Shown: in pieces, positions 30,300 to 41,346 of the stretch | Layout of the letters: every line of letters starts with the position of its first letter | Position numbering within the stretch: the first letter of the stretch is position 1 | From: Ascarosepion bandense | Taxonomy: Eukaryota; Mollusca; Cephalopoda; Sepiida; Sepiidae | Length of the DNA: 64,000 nucleotides | Assembly (NCBI GenBank): GCA_037127315.1 | Contig: JBBBDQ010001918.1 | Coordinates: 2,155,001-2,219,000, forward strand | Reading direction: 5' to 3' | Made by a program: the position numbers and the translations under genes | Notes under the pieces: model-generated | The model's database searches: none | Told to the model about the DNA's origin: nothing | Seen by the model: the letters and a program-made list of their open reading frames with translations, nothing else

Positions 30300-30555
30300 G
30301 ATATTTTTAGATTGTAAGAATTTTGTTTTTTGAAAAAATAATGGCTTCATGATACAAGACTTACTAATTAACCTCTAGCTGTGTTGAAGAAGAGATGGAT
30401 TCATATCGTTCCCAAGTGAATATAACGAACCCAATCGGAATTAGAACTCGACTCAATTACACCATCTAAGTACTGACTAAGCTCGATGTTGCTTAACTTC
30501 GGTAATCGTATGGAAACCGATATTTTTTTTAACGTGACGTGGCCGTAAGCCGAAA
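30300..30555 (-). repeat. 5S-tRNA composite SINE, degraded
   Basis: 5S-like part on the minus strand 30551-30464 (GGCTTACGGCCACGTCACG, ACCGAAGTTAAGCAACATCG, AGTACTTAGATGG). Most of the tRNA head is missing; the body continues to 30300. Confidence 0.7.
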
Positions 30556-30639
30556 CGCTTGGAAGGAGGCGAGGATTGAGTTATTCATTCATTTTGTACG
30601 GATTAACAAGTCTTTGCAGGTTATTTAAAGCCAGAAAAT

Positions 30640-30880
30640 ATTCTTAAATTGTAAAAATTATTGTTGAGATAATAATGGTCTTACTTATTAACCCATAGCT
30701 TGGGGGTCTAGAAGAGGTGGATGCATACATTTCCTGTTAGTATTTTCACATAAGTGAATATATTATACTTCAACGGGAAATGGAACTTGGTTCTCTGTTT
30801 AACAACTGCGAGCCATTATCAACTGCACCTCCCGCACACCCAACCTTACAGCACCGGGTATTCTCAAATGGTCACCTTCT
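30640..30880 (-). repeat. 5S-tRNA composite SINE, degraded
   Basis: Only the 3' end of the 5S part remains (minus strand AGGTGACCATTTGAGAATAC, CCGGTGCTGTAAG at 30875-30840), followed by head and body remnants. Confidence 0.6.
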
Positions 30881-30984
30881 AGGTGCTTATTTATTTGCAC
30901 TTGTGGCGGTGTTAACTCTGGGAGGGTTGGGCCGGTTTCTTCTCGAGTTGTTTCATGGGAATTTTTGGGCTCTACAAGCGGCCC

Positions 30985-31297
30985 CCGACTGCATGAGATG
31001 TGAAGATTTTCTCACAGCTCCAACCACTTCTTACTGCGGTAGACTGGTTGCCAACCAAGTCTATATAAACCAGTCTGCCCTGCTATTTACCCTTACCTGG
31101 GAGGAGATGGATTCGTATCTTTCCTAAGGGTACTAGTAATGAATTCGACTGAAATTCGAACTCGGCTCTCCGATTTCTCAATCCGATCCTCTATCCAGCT
31201 ACTCCATTGCTGCACCCATCTAGGTTCTGATCAAGCTCGATGTTGCTTATCTTAGTTAATCCGGGACTGATATTTCAACGTGATGGGGCCGTAATCT
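30985..31297 (-). repeat. 5S-tRNA composite SINE, degraded
   Basis: Minus strand: 5S-like 31295-31213 (GATTACGGCCCCATCACGTT, GCAACATCGAGCTTGATCAG), then GGATTGAGAAATCGGAGAGC, B box GAGTTCGAATTTC and body with ACTGGTTGCC-type blocks. This is the third such copy within 1 kb. Confidence 0.7.
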
Positions 31298-31299
31298 AG

Positions 31300-32035
31300 A
31301 GAGAGGAATCAAGAGAGTTTAACACGTTAATTCTTACACTACGAGCATGTAACAGTGCTCTTTGTCATCTATGCATAAAGGATACGAAACACAGTAGAGT
31401 GGATGCTGTGGAGATCCAATACTTTATTTATTTATTTACCTATTATGTGAACTTGTTTTTTTAATTATTAACTTGAATGCATACCATGTATAATTTATAT
31501 ATATTTATTTTTGAGCTTAGCAGAAAAGCCACCCTCTGGCAATATTTTTTCATCTGCTGTCAGTCTCGCCAGAGCCAAATAAAATATACAATATAATTGA
31601 AATAAAAGCAAATTAAACATGAAATTAAGCTCCTCCTCCTTCATTAAAAGATCATGATTTGGGTGAGGGAAGATATTTAGGCCTCCACATTCTCCACCGT
31701 TTCCCCCACTTAACCGCACACCACCCACCACCTTTTCTCTTCCCCTTCTTCATTAGAAACGATAACGCTACAAGAATTTGATAGAATATAATTTTGCCCG
31801 AGGAATTATTAAAAGGTGTTTGTTGGGAGGGGACAGAAAAAGGTTAAGATAATTCTTTGCTAACATTTTCCTGAAATACCATTAAAACTGCGTTTTAAAA
31901 AGCCAAAATGTCCGTCTGTTTCTCTCAATTCATTTCATTCCTCTCGGCATGACTTCCTCTTGTGTGTGTTTTTTTTCCATTGGTCTAACTTTCTCGCAGG
32001 CGTCTACACTTTGTGTTCCTTTTTCTTTTTCCTTC
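31300..32035. other. Unassigned sequence
   Basis: No gene recognised. An open frame on the minus strand (31731-31495) is low complexity in part and has no motif. Confidence 0.35.
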
Positions 32036-32059
32036 CATCTCTTCCGTGTTAAGCCCACC

Positions 32060-32066
32060 TTTCTCT

Positions 32067-32124
<58 letters not shown>
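32060..32124. repeat. (TC)n microsatellite
   Basis: About 31 TC units. Confidence 0.95.
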
Positions 32125-32127
<3 letters not shown>

Positions 32128-32234
32128 CTTCATTTATCACTTGGTTCGAATTTAAAGTGTTTGTCTTTTTGTCGTCTGACTTTGGTTCTTTTCATTTATT
32201 TACCTCTGACCTCTGGATCACGTGATAACTTTCC

Positions 32235-32760
32235 TTTGTCGCGAACGTACCTTTTTTTGTTTTCTTTTTTTCTTCTTTTTTCTTTGTTTTATTTTATTAT
32301 CTACTGTTTTGGTCAGTTTTTTCTATCTTTCTTTCGAGACGCCTTCTTAATATTCTGGCTTCTTGTATGTTTGCTTCGTTTTAGTTGTCTTTCTTTCTCC
32401 CTAGTTCTGTCTCTTTCTTTCTTTCTTTCTGTTTAGGTCTAACTGATTACTCCTTTATTTTGAATTTAAATACTTGTTTGTTTCTTTCTTCCTAGTTCTG
32501 TCTTTCTCTCTTTTTTTCTTTAAATTTCTTTCTTTCTTTCTTTCTTTCTTTCTGTTTAGGTCTGATTACTCCTTTATTTTGTTTGTATACTTGTTTGTTT
32601 TTTTCTTTCTTTCTTTCTCCCTAGTTCTGTCTTTCTTTCTTTCCTTTTTCTTTCTTTCTTTTTCCCTAGTTCTGTCTTTCTTTCCTTTTTCTTTCTTTCT
32701 GTTTAGGTCTGATTACTCCTTTAGTTTGAATACTTATTTGTTTCTTTCTTCCTAGTTCTG

Positions 32761-32799
<39 letters not shown>

Positions 32800-32847
32800 G
32801 TTTAGGTCTGATTACTCCCTTATTTTGAATACTTGTTTCTTACGTTC

Positions 32848-32887
<40 letters not shown>

Positions 32888-33010
32888 CGATTTGCTTCTT
32901 TATTTGCTTATTTAATTGCAGTTTTGCTCACTTGTTTCATTCAATAATTTATTCTTTCTTTCTTTCTTTCTTTCTATTTAATTTTCTTTCCTTTTGTTCG
33001 TTTGTTCTTT
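32235..33010. repeat. (CTTT)n tract with about 100-130-bp higher-order repeats
   Basis: GTTTAGGTCTGATTACTCC followed by TTTATTTTGAATACTTGTTT and TCTAGTTCTGTC..(TTTC)n recurs four times (starts near 32431, 32556, 32701 and 32802). A pyrimidine satellite with no coding meaning. Confidence 0.85.
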
Positions 33011-33018
33011 CATTTTAG

Positions 33019-33445
33019 GCTTACATCACATCTCGTACGATCACCGAAGTTAAGCAATGTCGAGCCTGCTATATACCTGGATGGGTGACCACTTGGAAAT
33101 ACTAGGTGTTGTAAGCATGTGTGTGCGGGCGGTGTAATGAATAAAAGCTTAGAATTTATAATGGGAAAGCCGAGTTCCAATTCACTGATGCGCAAATACC
33201 CTTGAAAAAGATATGAATCCGGTTTTTCTCCCTCGAGCTATGGGTTAATTCGTAAGACTTGTGTCACTACAACTATTACCTTTAAAACATCATAGTCTAA
33301 AATATTTTATGGATGGGTTGGCTACTGCAGAAAATAATGGCAACTTAGTGGGGGAAAATATTCTGCCCGGTCAGTTATGTCCCGAAAGGGACATGATCGC
33401 CCAAGCGTGTGTAATATATGGTACTTAACTGACTGATGTACCGTG
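33019..33445 (+). repeat. 5S-tRNA composite SINE, nearly complete
   Basis: 5S-like part 33019-33116 with a 20-nt internal deletion (GATCACCGAAGTTAAGCAAT, GGATGGGTGACCACTTGG, GTTGTAAGC). A degraded tRNA head follows (GGGAAAGCCGAGTTCCAATT), then the complete family A body down to GTACTTAACTGACTGATG. It proves that the composite form carries the same 3' end as family A. Confidence 0.85.
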
Positions 33446-33469
33446 TAGTTGGAATCCGTAATTGTGGTC

Positions 33470-33570
33470 GTAAAAATTGAGACTGTAGGCATTTACTTGG
33501 TTCGGGACGAGATGAATATTGGTCGTTTTATTTGAGACTAAGCGTTTACTTAAGTACCTCCGACGAATTT
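33470..33570 (+). repeat. Family D-associated minisatellite, left remnant
   Basis: GGCATTTACTTGGTTCGGGA, GATGAATATTGGTCGTTTTA, TTTGAGACTAAGCGTTTACT: two units of the about 57-bp repeat seen at 36085 and 37053. Confidence 0.7.
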
Positions 33571-34187
33571 ACTGAAAAAAAAAAAATTCATATTATGAAG
33601 AAAAAAGACCTCAAACTAAATAAAAGCAAAGTTTTATCGGTAAAATGTTCATGTTATTATTAAGTGTATGAATCAAAGTATTTTTAAATTATTTTTAAAA
33701 ATTTTTAAATTCTTTCTAACACGTTCGAAATTTTGCTATAAAATCTTGAGGGACGCAATTTTTACAAGAGTTTGTTACGGCAACATCACCTTTTGCCAGT
33801 GAAAACATTAATTTGGAAATTCTTGCAAAAATCAAATAATGGTCGGATTTTGATGAATATTTAAGAAGATATTTATAAATGACTGAAATCATTTTTGAAA
33901 TAATTATTTTTAGAAAATCTTGGTAAAAATATATTTTTTACATATGTTACATCCCCTTCCGCCCAACCAATTAATTTCCTGAAATGTCTAGAAATTCACG
34001 AGAGTTCGCCCATATACCTAATATTAATTAAATTCAGAAGTCATTGAGGAATGCTAATCAACGGACTTTTTTTCCTTCAAAATTAGCCCTTTTTCATAAA
34101 ATTTGCTTTAAATTGTGAAAATGAATATGCAATAAGACTATGCCATTTTTTTATTTAGATACACTTTGGATTGTTTTTATAAACAAC
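33571..34187 (+). repeat. Family D repeat, copy 2, left part
   Basis: Aligns with 21760-22330 (AATTTGGAAATTCTTGCAAA, AAGTCATTGAGGAATG). Split by a family F insertion at 34188. Confidence 0.65.
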
Positions 34188-34654
34188 TAGCAGTATAGCC
34201 CGGCGTTGCTCGGGTGTAATGAAAGCTTTAAAACTAATCCATGATCCTGGAGCTCAGACTCTTTGGACGTTGGCACGAAAGACTAAAAAGCAATAATTGT
34301 TTCCAGTTAAAGCGAAACCGTAGTCTGAAAGAAAAATGAATGGATGTAAGTCAAATTTTGATTTCCTGGTATCGATTTATACATATATATATTATCGATT
34401 TTCTGTACTATTTTAAGAACTGCAACCTTGAAACTTCTGAATATCGTTTCTTATGTCTTTGTCTATGAGTGTATCAAATTTGATTAAAATCGGACCACTC
34501 CTTCTATAACCCGATCTTTTCGATTATCGATTTTCGATATTTATCGGCGGCACCTCAACACAAAACCTAGCTAAGAACACTCGCAGACGCTTATAGTACA
34601 ACTGTGTAAATTTTCAAGAAAATCGGTTCAGCCGTTTCGGAGTCTATAGGTAAC

Positions 34655-34697
<43 letters not shown>

Positions 34698-34740
34698 GTT
34701 CCATTTATGAATAAGTTTAGATAGATTTAGATTTAGATAT
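34188..34740 (+). repeat. Family F repeat inserted into family D
   Basis: CTAGCAGTATAGCCCGGCGT through a (CA)n at 34659-34694 to AAGTTTAGATAGATTTAGAT. The central segment is deleted. Family D sequence resumes directly after it, which dates F as younger. Confidence 0.85.
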
Positions 34741-36084
34741 ATATCAAAGATGTTATAGTCTGAAAAAAAATTAAATGAATAATTAATTTTTACAAGAATT
34801 GTTTTCATTTTTATTATTTTTATTATATTTCATAAAGTTTCAAAACTCTTTTGAAATTTCCTATTCTTCGTTCACGCTAGGTTGTTAAGTTAATACTTGA
34901 AGACTATATTAACTAATCGAAAATTGAATAGCTTAATACAAATAATCGAGCCATTCGATTTTTAGAACAATTAAAAAAATTAATTGTGCTCGTATGATGA
35001 CCCGTATTTTCTTTTTACGAGTGGCCGTACGTGTTACATATCATTAAAAAGTCACATGTTTCAAAGGTTACGCTCCTTACAAGAAAAAAAAATCTATATA
35101 AACATTTTCGGCAGGGTACAATTCTTTCATCTCACCTCCGTGTTTCCTATGCCCTACGTTTCTACATTCGACGGGCTTTGCAGATCATCCCTTCAAAATT
35201 TAAAGCAAGTTTTATATTTTAATTCCTAGTTTCCTAATTTTATTTAAAAAAAATCATTGTGAAATTCACAATTTTTGGAGGTACCTAAAAAGAATATGAA
35301 AAATATATAATAAAAATAAACATTAATAAATGCCATGACATTTCATAAATTATTGAGTTACCTGTCATGTTATATAATTTCATTCTCTGTTATTAAATTG
35401 AAAAATTATTTTAAAATAAAGTTATGTATTATTTTCATTTTTATTTTTCAAAAAACATCTTCAAATGTAAGACTATAAAGCTAAACTAACTAAAATTCTA
35501 TAAAATATAATTACTGAAAATATTGTGCTAACTTTTTAATTTTACTATATAATTAAATACCAAAAAACGAAGCGCACAATTAAGATTATGCCAAATTCGT
35601 CTTCCATGCTTAGCATTTTTGACAGCTTCCGTCTGTCATGTTAATTATTGGCTCTGATAACACGATAATAACCCCTAATACCAAGGCTACCGTAATAAAA
35701 AAAAACAAAAAACGTCATTATAGTACATTTCATGCAGTAAGCAAGTAATACTTACTTCAAATGAGATTAAGGTAAGTTTAAATTTGCTAATTTGAATAAA
35801 AGAATATGTCAGCGTGGTAGGTCTTATTTTTGAAAACTTAGAATAAGCTTTTGTTTAAAAAATGATCGATGAAAAATGGCCGAAGAATTGATTTTTTTTT
35901 AAATAACAAAAATTTTAAATTACAATCAATATAATTTCGGTTTGAAATACATCAGAGTATTTTGCTTACTGGAATTAGTAAATTTAATCTATTGGCTTAC
36001 AATTAAAGCAAAAATTAAAACCTCAAGAAAACTTTTTTTTTTAAAATTCAATTTAAATTTAGATATTGAAAATGACTGGACGTA
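34741..36084 (+). repeat. Family D repeat, copy 2, right part
   Basis: Continues from AAAGATGTTATAGTCTGAAA, matching the order in 22330-23160 and 47150-47945. Small open frames at 34984-35229 are in two overlapping registers and look fortuitous. Confidence 0.65.
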
Positions 36085-36292
36085 CCCACATTTATTTGAT
36101 TCGGGGTGAGGTAAATACTGGTCGCTTATATTTCAGTCTGAATGCATTTACGTGGTTTGGGTCGAAGCAAATATTGCTCGTTTACATTTGAGACTATAAG
36201 CATTTACTTGGTTCGGGAAGGAGTAAATATTGCAATTTCATATTTGACTCTAAACATATAAAACTTGGTTCGGGAGAGGCAAATATTGGTAA
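36085..36292 (+). repeat. About 57-bp minisatellite
   Basis: Four diverged units of GCATTTACTTGGTTCGGG..GTAAATATTG..TTTATATTTGAG. Interrupted by the next family F element and resumed at 37053. Confidence 0.75.
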
Positions 36293-36676
36293 CTAGCAGT
36301 ATAGCCCAGCGTTGCTCGCGTGTAATGAAAGCCTTAAAAGTAATCACTGGTCCTGGAGCTCAGACTCTTTGTACGTTGGCACGAAAGACTAAAAAGCAAT
36401 AGTCGTTTCCAGTTAAAGCGAAACCGTAGACTGAAAGAAAAATGAATGGATGTAAGTCAAATTTTGATTTCCTGGTATCGATATCAAATAAGTTTTTTTC
36501 GTCGTAAACTGAATTTTGAAGGCTAAATAAGTCCTCTGAGTAAATGATATCATGGCTGAGACTAAGAACTACAATTATACCTACTTAGAGCCAAACTCGA
36601 AGCAAAAACTAAAATAAAAGGGCTGAAAAAATACAAACATACAGGCAGATAAACAGACACACACACAAACATCTTG

Positions 36677-36729
<53 letters not shown>

Positions 36730-37052
36730 CGACTTTCTGCACTATTGTAAGAACTGCAACCTTGAAACTTCTGAATATCGTTTCTTATGTCTTTGTCTAT
36801 GATTGTACCAAATTTGATTAAAATTGGATCACTGCTTCTATAACATGATTTTTTTGATTATCGATTTTCGATATTTATCGGGGGTACCTCGACACAAAAC
36901 CTAGCTCAGAACACTCGCAGACACTTATAGTACAACTGTGTAAATTTTCAAGAAAATCGGTTCAGCCGTTTCAGAGTCTATAGGTAACGGACACTCACAC
37001 ACACACACACAAAGTTCCATTCATAAATAAGTTTAGATTTAGATAGATTTAT
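36293..37052 (+). repeat. Family F repeat, full length, inside the minisatellite
   Basis: CTAGCAGTATAGCCCAGCGT to AAGTTTAGATTTAGATAG, with internal (TA)n at 36680-36727. Nearly the same length as 26558-27332. Confidence 0.85.
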
Positions 37053-37178
37053 ATTTGAATTTCGAAACATTTACTTGATTCGGTGTGATACTATCACTCG
37101 TTTATCTTTGAACCTGTAAGAATTTATTTTGCACGGGATATTAATTCAATTTGTAAGCATTTACTTTGTTAGAGTTAG
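37053..37178 (+). repeat. About 57-bp minisatellite, resumed
   Basis: GAAACATTTACTTGATTCGG and further units, continuing the array broken at 36293. Confidence 0.7.
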
Positions 37179-37179
37179 T

Positions 37180-37604
37180 AAATCTTCATGTGCCGTGTCT
37201 CTTCAGGGAGTTGGCAATCATGGCTCGCCATAATTTCCTATCATTCCAAGCTCTTAGTAAAGTTTGTATTTTTGTTATTTTTCCTACAACTTATTCCGCC
37301 ATCCATTTGCCCAATCTAAATAGATCATGCGTTACTTTCTTCTGTTCCTCTAGCCTTGAACCTGTCTTGTGGGTATTAAATTTTTCAACCCCTCTTTCCT
37401 CATCACGTGCCCTAGAAGTTTAAACTATGTCTTGCTGATGTTAAGTATAAGTTTCTTTTTGTTTCCATTTTTTCTAAAACCTCGTTGTTGCTCACATGTT
37501 CAATCTATGGTATCCTCATTATCCTTCTGTAGAATCACATTCCTGTTGCTTTGAGTCTTTTCTTCAGGTTGTTGTCTAGCATTCATTGTGATATCTTCCT
37601 TTTC
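37180..37604 (-). pseudogene. RTE-like LINE 3' end, first of three in tandem
   Basis: Minus strand: WFYRRM-type region at about 37530, VSNNEVLEKM at about 37490, LMLTG-like at about 37390, then the 3' UTR ending at CTGAAGAGACACGGCACATG (about 37200-37180). Confidence 0.75.
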
Positions 37605-38012
37605 TTCTTCTATGTGCTGTGTTCCTTCAGGACGTAGGCGATCATGGCCTCCCACATATCCCTTTCCTTTGTAGCTCTTAACACCCTTTCTCTTGCAACC
37701 CTACTAAAATCTGCTGTGACATCCATTTGCTCAAGCCTATAAAGTATGCCATGCGTTGTTTTCCCCTGTCTCTCTTTTCCTCTGTCCTGTGAGAATTAGA
37801 TTCTCCAAACCCTCCTTCCTCATTATGTATCCCAGAAAACTCAGCTGTCTTTTCCTGATGTTAAGTATCAGTTTCCTTTTCGTTTCCATCCTCTCCAAAG
37901 CCTCGCCATTGCTTACATGTACAGTCCATGGTATCCTCATTATCCTTCTGTAGAATCACATTTCTATTGCTTCGAATCTTTTCTTCATCTGATTGTCCAG
38001 CATTCATTGTCA
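37605..38012 (-). pseudogene. RTE-like LINE 3' end, second of three in tandem
   Basis: Minus-strand 37940-37737 reads MRIPWTVHVSNGEALERMET, KRKLILNIRKRQLSFLGYIM and RKEGLENLILTG. The 3' UTR ends at TCCTGAAGGAACACAG (about 37630). Confidence 0.85.
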
Positions 38013-38581
38013 CATCTTCTTCTTCTGCTATGTGACGTGTTTCTTCAGGACGTAGGCGATCATGGCCTTCCACATCTCCCTCTCCCTTGTAGCTCTTTAC
38101 AATCTTTCTCTTGTTGCCCTATTAAGCCCTTCTGTGTCATTCGTTTGCCTATTAAGTATGCCATGCTTTGCTTTCCTTGTCTCTCTTTCCCTCTATCAGT
38201 CCCGTAAGCATCAGATTCTCCAATCCCTCTTTTTTCACACAATATTCAAGAAACTTCAGCTGCCTTTTCTTGGTATTAAGTAACAGTTTGTTTTTCGTAT
38301 CACCAAAACCTCGTCTTTGCTCGCATGTTGTCTCCATGGTATTCTCAGCATCCTTCTGTAGAATCACATTTCAGTTGCTTCAAGTCTTTCCATTATTTTT
38401 GATGAGATTGTCCAGCATTTGCTACCAAACATCAAATAACAATCGAATTCTTTTCTGTATCGTAATATTCTGTTTTGCTTTTAGAATGCATCTTTTGTAA
38501 TGCCAATTCGCCTTCGGATCTCAGTGTCACACTTTCCGTCTTCTGTTAGAACGCTTCCCAAGTATTTAAAATTTTTGTACT
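38013..38581 (-). pseudogene. RTE-like LINE 3' end, third of three in tandem
   Basis: Minus-strand 38367-38152 reads KLLLNTKKRQLKFLEYCVKK and EGLENLMLTGLIEGKRDKES. Upstream (38581-38450) is the KFKYLGS / CDTEIRRRIGIT-type part. The three tails are head to tail, each lacking more upstream sequence. A CR1-like LINE is inserted at 38582. Confidence 0.8.
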
Positions 38582-38955
38582 TTTTTTTATAATCATATCG
38601 CCCTAAGAAAGGCAGTCTATTGACACTGGTGCGCAGAGGGTTACAAAGGAGGAAAGTTATGATAAAGAGTGACAGGTTGCAGGGCGTGTCAGGAAATGGA
38701 TAAGAGAAGGGTTAAGATACTGAGAGTGGAGTGGATGGAGAAAGAAGCACGAGAAAGAGGATGCAAGTTAGTAAGATAGAAGATGACTATTAACTTTACA
38801 CTTAAAATCCTGTAGATTGTAGCTGTCGGGGAAGCAAGTAAACGGAAGGGAATTTCACAGGCGGGAAGTGCGAGAAAAGAAGCTGAGGGAGTAGAATTTG
38901 CTTTTTAGATTTTATTGGTTTAAGAGTAAAAGGGTGGGACCTAACTGCTAATCGT
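38582..38955 (-). pseudogene. CR1-like LINE tail inserted into the RTE relic
   Basis: Plus-strand TTATAATCATATCGCCCTAA is the LINE 3' terminus. The minus strand then carries the C-terminal coding debris (GNSLPF.., SRTS-type at about 38870). RTE sequence flanks both sides (AAATTTTTGTAC left, ATTTTAGTATCCCCGACC right), matching the uninterrupted 15220-15260. Confidence 0.8.
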
Positions 38956-39180
38956 GATTTTAGTATCCCCGACCTATTGTTGGCATCGTCGGCTCTTTCT
39001 ATTGATGACCATGCAACCAGTTTGCCTTGTCATATAGGACTGATATATCACACAATAGTTCAGTACTTTTTGTTTCGAACGGAATTGTTTCTTTTTTTTA
39101 AAACTCTGCTTAGCTTTTGCAATGCATCTTTGATCATCCAAATGAGCCTTCTGATTTCAGTGTAGCACTTTCAAAACATA
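38956..39180 (-). pseudogene. RTE-like LINE, continuation beyond the insertion
   Basis: ATTTTAGTATCCCCGACC and TTGATGACCATGCAACCAGT parallel 15247-15310. A rearranged second piece (CTCTGCTTAGCTTTTGCAAT) follows. Confidence 0.65.
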
Positions 39181-39216
39181 TTTTTAAAACTTTTTAAAAA
39201 CACTACTGGTGTCTGT

Positions 39217-39525
39217 ATGTGCGTTGTGGTGCAGTGGATATCGGCTCGGAACGAGAAATCAGGGAGCCGAGTTCGAATTCCAGTCGAATTCCTTGCATTC
39301 ACTTACGCGCAAATACTCTTGGGAAAGGTATTAATCCGTCTTTTCCCTCCAGTTATGGGTAAAATAACAGAACAGATTGGGTTCTATAGCCTTGGCTGGC
39401 AACCAGTCTACCGCAGAAAGCCATGGCAACCTACTGCGGGATAATCTTCTGCCCAGTCAGTCATGTCTCTTTCGAGATATGATCGCCCAAGCGTGTATCA
39501 CGTATGGCACTCAACTGTCTGACTG
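39217..39525 (+). repeat. Family A SINE, short form, best-preserved copy
   Basis: GTGCGTTGTGGTGCAGTGGA, ATATCGGCTCGGAACGAGAA, B box GAGCCGAGTTCGAATTCC, CGCAAATACTCTTGGGAAAG, AGTTATGGGTAAAATAACAG, GGCTGGCAACCAGTCTACCG, GCCCAGTCAGTCATGTCTC, palindromic CTTTCGAGATATGATCG, and ACTCAACTGTCTGACTGG. Good reference for the family within this window. No A-tail; it ends at the CAGTT-type terminus. Confidence 0.9.
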
Positions 39526-39970
39526 GTGTCTGTAAGCAATTATTTGAGAAGTTGTTCCTTTTTTGTGGAGGTGTCTTAGCACTTTGAGTTGAATGTAATG
39601 GGCGTATTCTAGACACCTCCAATATGGGAGTATAGCAAAAGATTGAGAGTAAAATAATACACGTGAAATCAGCTTTCTTTAAAGTCTTTTGTCAACCAAA
39701 ATAGCTGTGATATCCATTATCAGTGACGAGAAGAGGAATATAGTATGGTTTATTAATTTCCTTTTTTAAGGTCTGTGATTTCAAAATATTTAAAATTAGT
39801 TTTCATTCATTAATGTTTTTGCAAAAACGCTTTGGGATACACTCAAGACAATCATAAATTACCATTGTTTTTATTTTATTTATTTTTATTAGTACACCCA
39901 CCCCCTCAGCAAACTACCCATTAAAATATTTTTTAAAGTAGAACCTTATGAAGAGGCCCTAGAGTTATGG
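39526..39970. other. Unassigned sequence
   Basis: No gene or repeat family recognised. Confidence 0.35.
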
Positions 39971-39973
<3 letters not shown>

Positions 39974-40043
<70 letters not shown>

Positions 40044-40044
40044 A
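39974..40044. repeat. (GT)n then (GA)n microsatellite
   Basis: About 23 GT units followed by about 11 GA units. Confidence 0.95.
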
Positions 40045-40079
40045 TTTTGTATGCGAGAGTGGGATTGGAACAGTAAAAA

Positions 40080-40288
40080 GACCGAGCGTGACACAGAGGT
40101 TGATCTACGAGGTTGAAAGGGAGAGACAATGTTGGTGAGTGAGCGTGGAAGAAAAAGACGATGTTTTGAGTGTGCGTGAAAGAGAGAAAGAGAGAGAGAC
40201 AACGTTAATAAGTGTGCGTGAAAGGGAGAGACAACGTTTGTGAGCGTCCCTGAAAGTGAGTAACAATGTTGTGTGTGTGTGAGAGAGA

Positions 40289-40336
<48 letters not shown>

Positions 40337-40337
40337 C

Positions 40338-40382
<45 letters not shown>

Positions 40383-40760
40383 ACATTAGTGAGTGAGCAT
40401 AGCAAGGAGAGTCAATAATGGTGACTGTACGTTAAAGTGAGTGACAATGTTGGTTAATGAGTGTGAAAGAGTGAGGTAACGTTGATGGACGAGCGTGAAA
40501 GAGAGGAATAATGTTGGCGAGTGGAACTGAAAGAGAGAGAGAGAGAGAAGATAGAACGTTAATGAGTGAGCGTAAAAGTGAGTGACAATGTTGGTAAGTG
40601 TGAGTGAAAGAGAGAGACAATGTTGGTGAGTGAGTGAAAGAGAGAAACAATGTTTGTGAGCGAGCGTTAAGCATAAAATTAGTATGTGATTCTGAAAGGG
40701 AGAGATAGAGAGCGTGAGCTAGTGTTAAGAAAAAGAGAAATTTAGTGTTAAATACAAGAG
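40080..40760. repeat. GA-rich degenerate minisatellite, unit about 38-42 bp
   Basis: Repeated GAGAGACAATGTTGGTGAGT followed by GAGCGTGAAAGAGAGA with many variants, mixed with pure (GA)n at 40281-40380. Long minus-strand frames here are only translations of the repeat. Confidence 0.8.
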
Positions 40761-40876
40761 AAAATACACACACACACAGATATATATATATATAGAATAA
40801 AAAGTGTGAGAAGCCGTGAACGTTTTCTTTAAAGTGTATATTTGTTGTTTTTGTTATACATGTTATGATATATTAA

Positions 40877-40920
40877 GTGTCCATAAATGGTTTCGAGACT
40901 AAAATTGACTCTCTTCAGGT
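40877..40920 (-). ncRNA. Hammerhead-like motif downstream of a Penelope-like relic
   Basis: Minus strand: CUGAAGA, GAG..CUC stem II with a UCAAUUUUAGU loop, GAAA, stem III CCAU-UU-AUGG flanked by A and A. Core boxes match CUGANGA and GAAA exactly, without the extra A of the other motifs. U16.1 appears as A, so cleavage is uncertain. It lies about 430 nt downstream of the Penelope-like coding fragment on the same strand. Confidence 0.45.
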
Positions 40921-41346
40921 GAATAAATTCGTGGCTTTACTTATCGAGTTCTTTTTGTTTCTGATGTCCAACTTGTTTTATAAATAAGTAAGTAGAAAAA
41001 AATAAGAAAATAAATAAAATCAGTAAAATAAAATAAAATAAATCAAATGTTGGCACGTTGAATGGTCTGTATTTTTTCACATCAACACGAGTCTAAATGG
41101 ATAAACAGATAAATAAATAAACAGATGAATGAATCAAGCGCTTACCCCAATTTGAAATGATTTTGGTCTGGGGTTACCCTTTTAGTATGTTAAAATTATC
41201 TTCTAGTCGCCTTTGCTTATCTATCATCCTTTTCATCGATCAGTTGGTTGTTCTTTATTTCTTTGACGGTGTTTGAATTTGGTGTGTATGTGTCTGTGTG
41301 TGTGCTAGTTGGAAACCCTTGTCTATTAGTGAGGTGGAGTTTCCTC

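Noticed and set aside
30780..31127. A 115-codon plus-strand open frame
   Set aside because: It lies antisense across two degraded 5S-tRNA SINEs; its residues are translations of the SINE complement.
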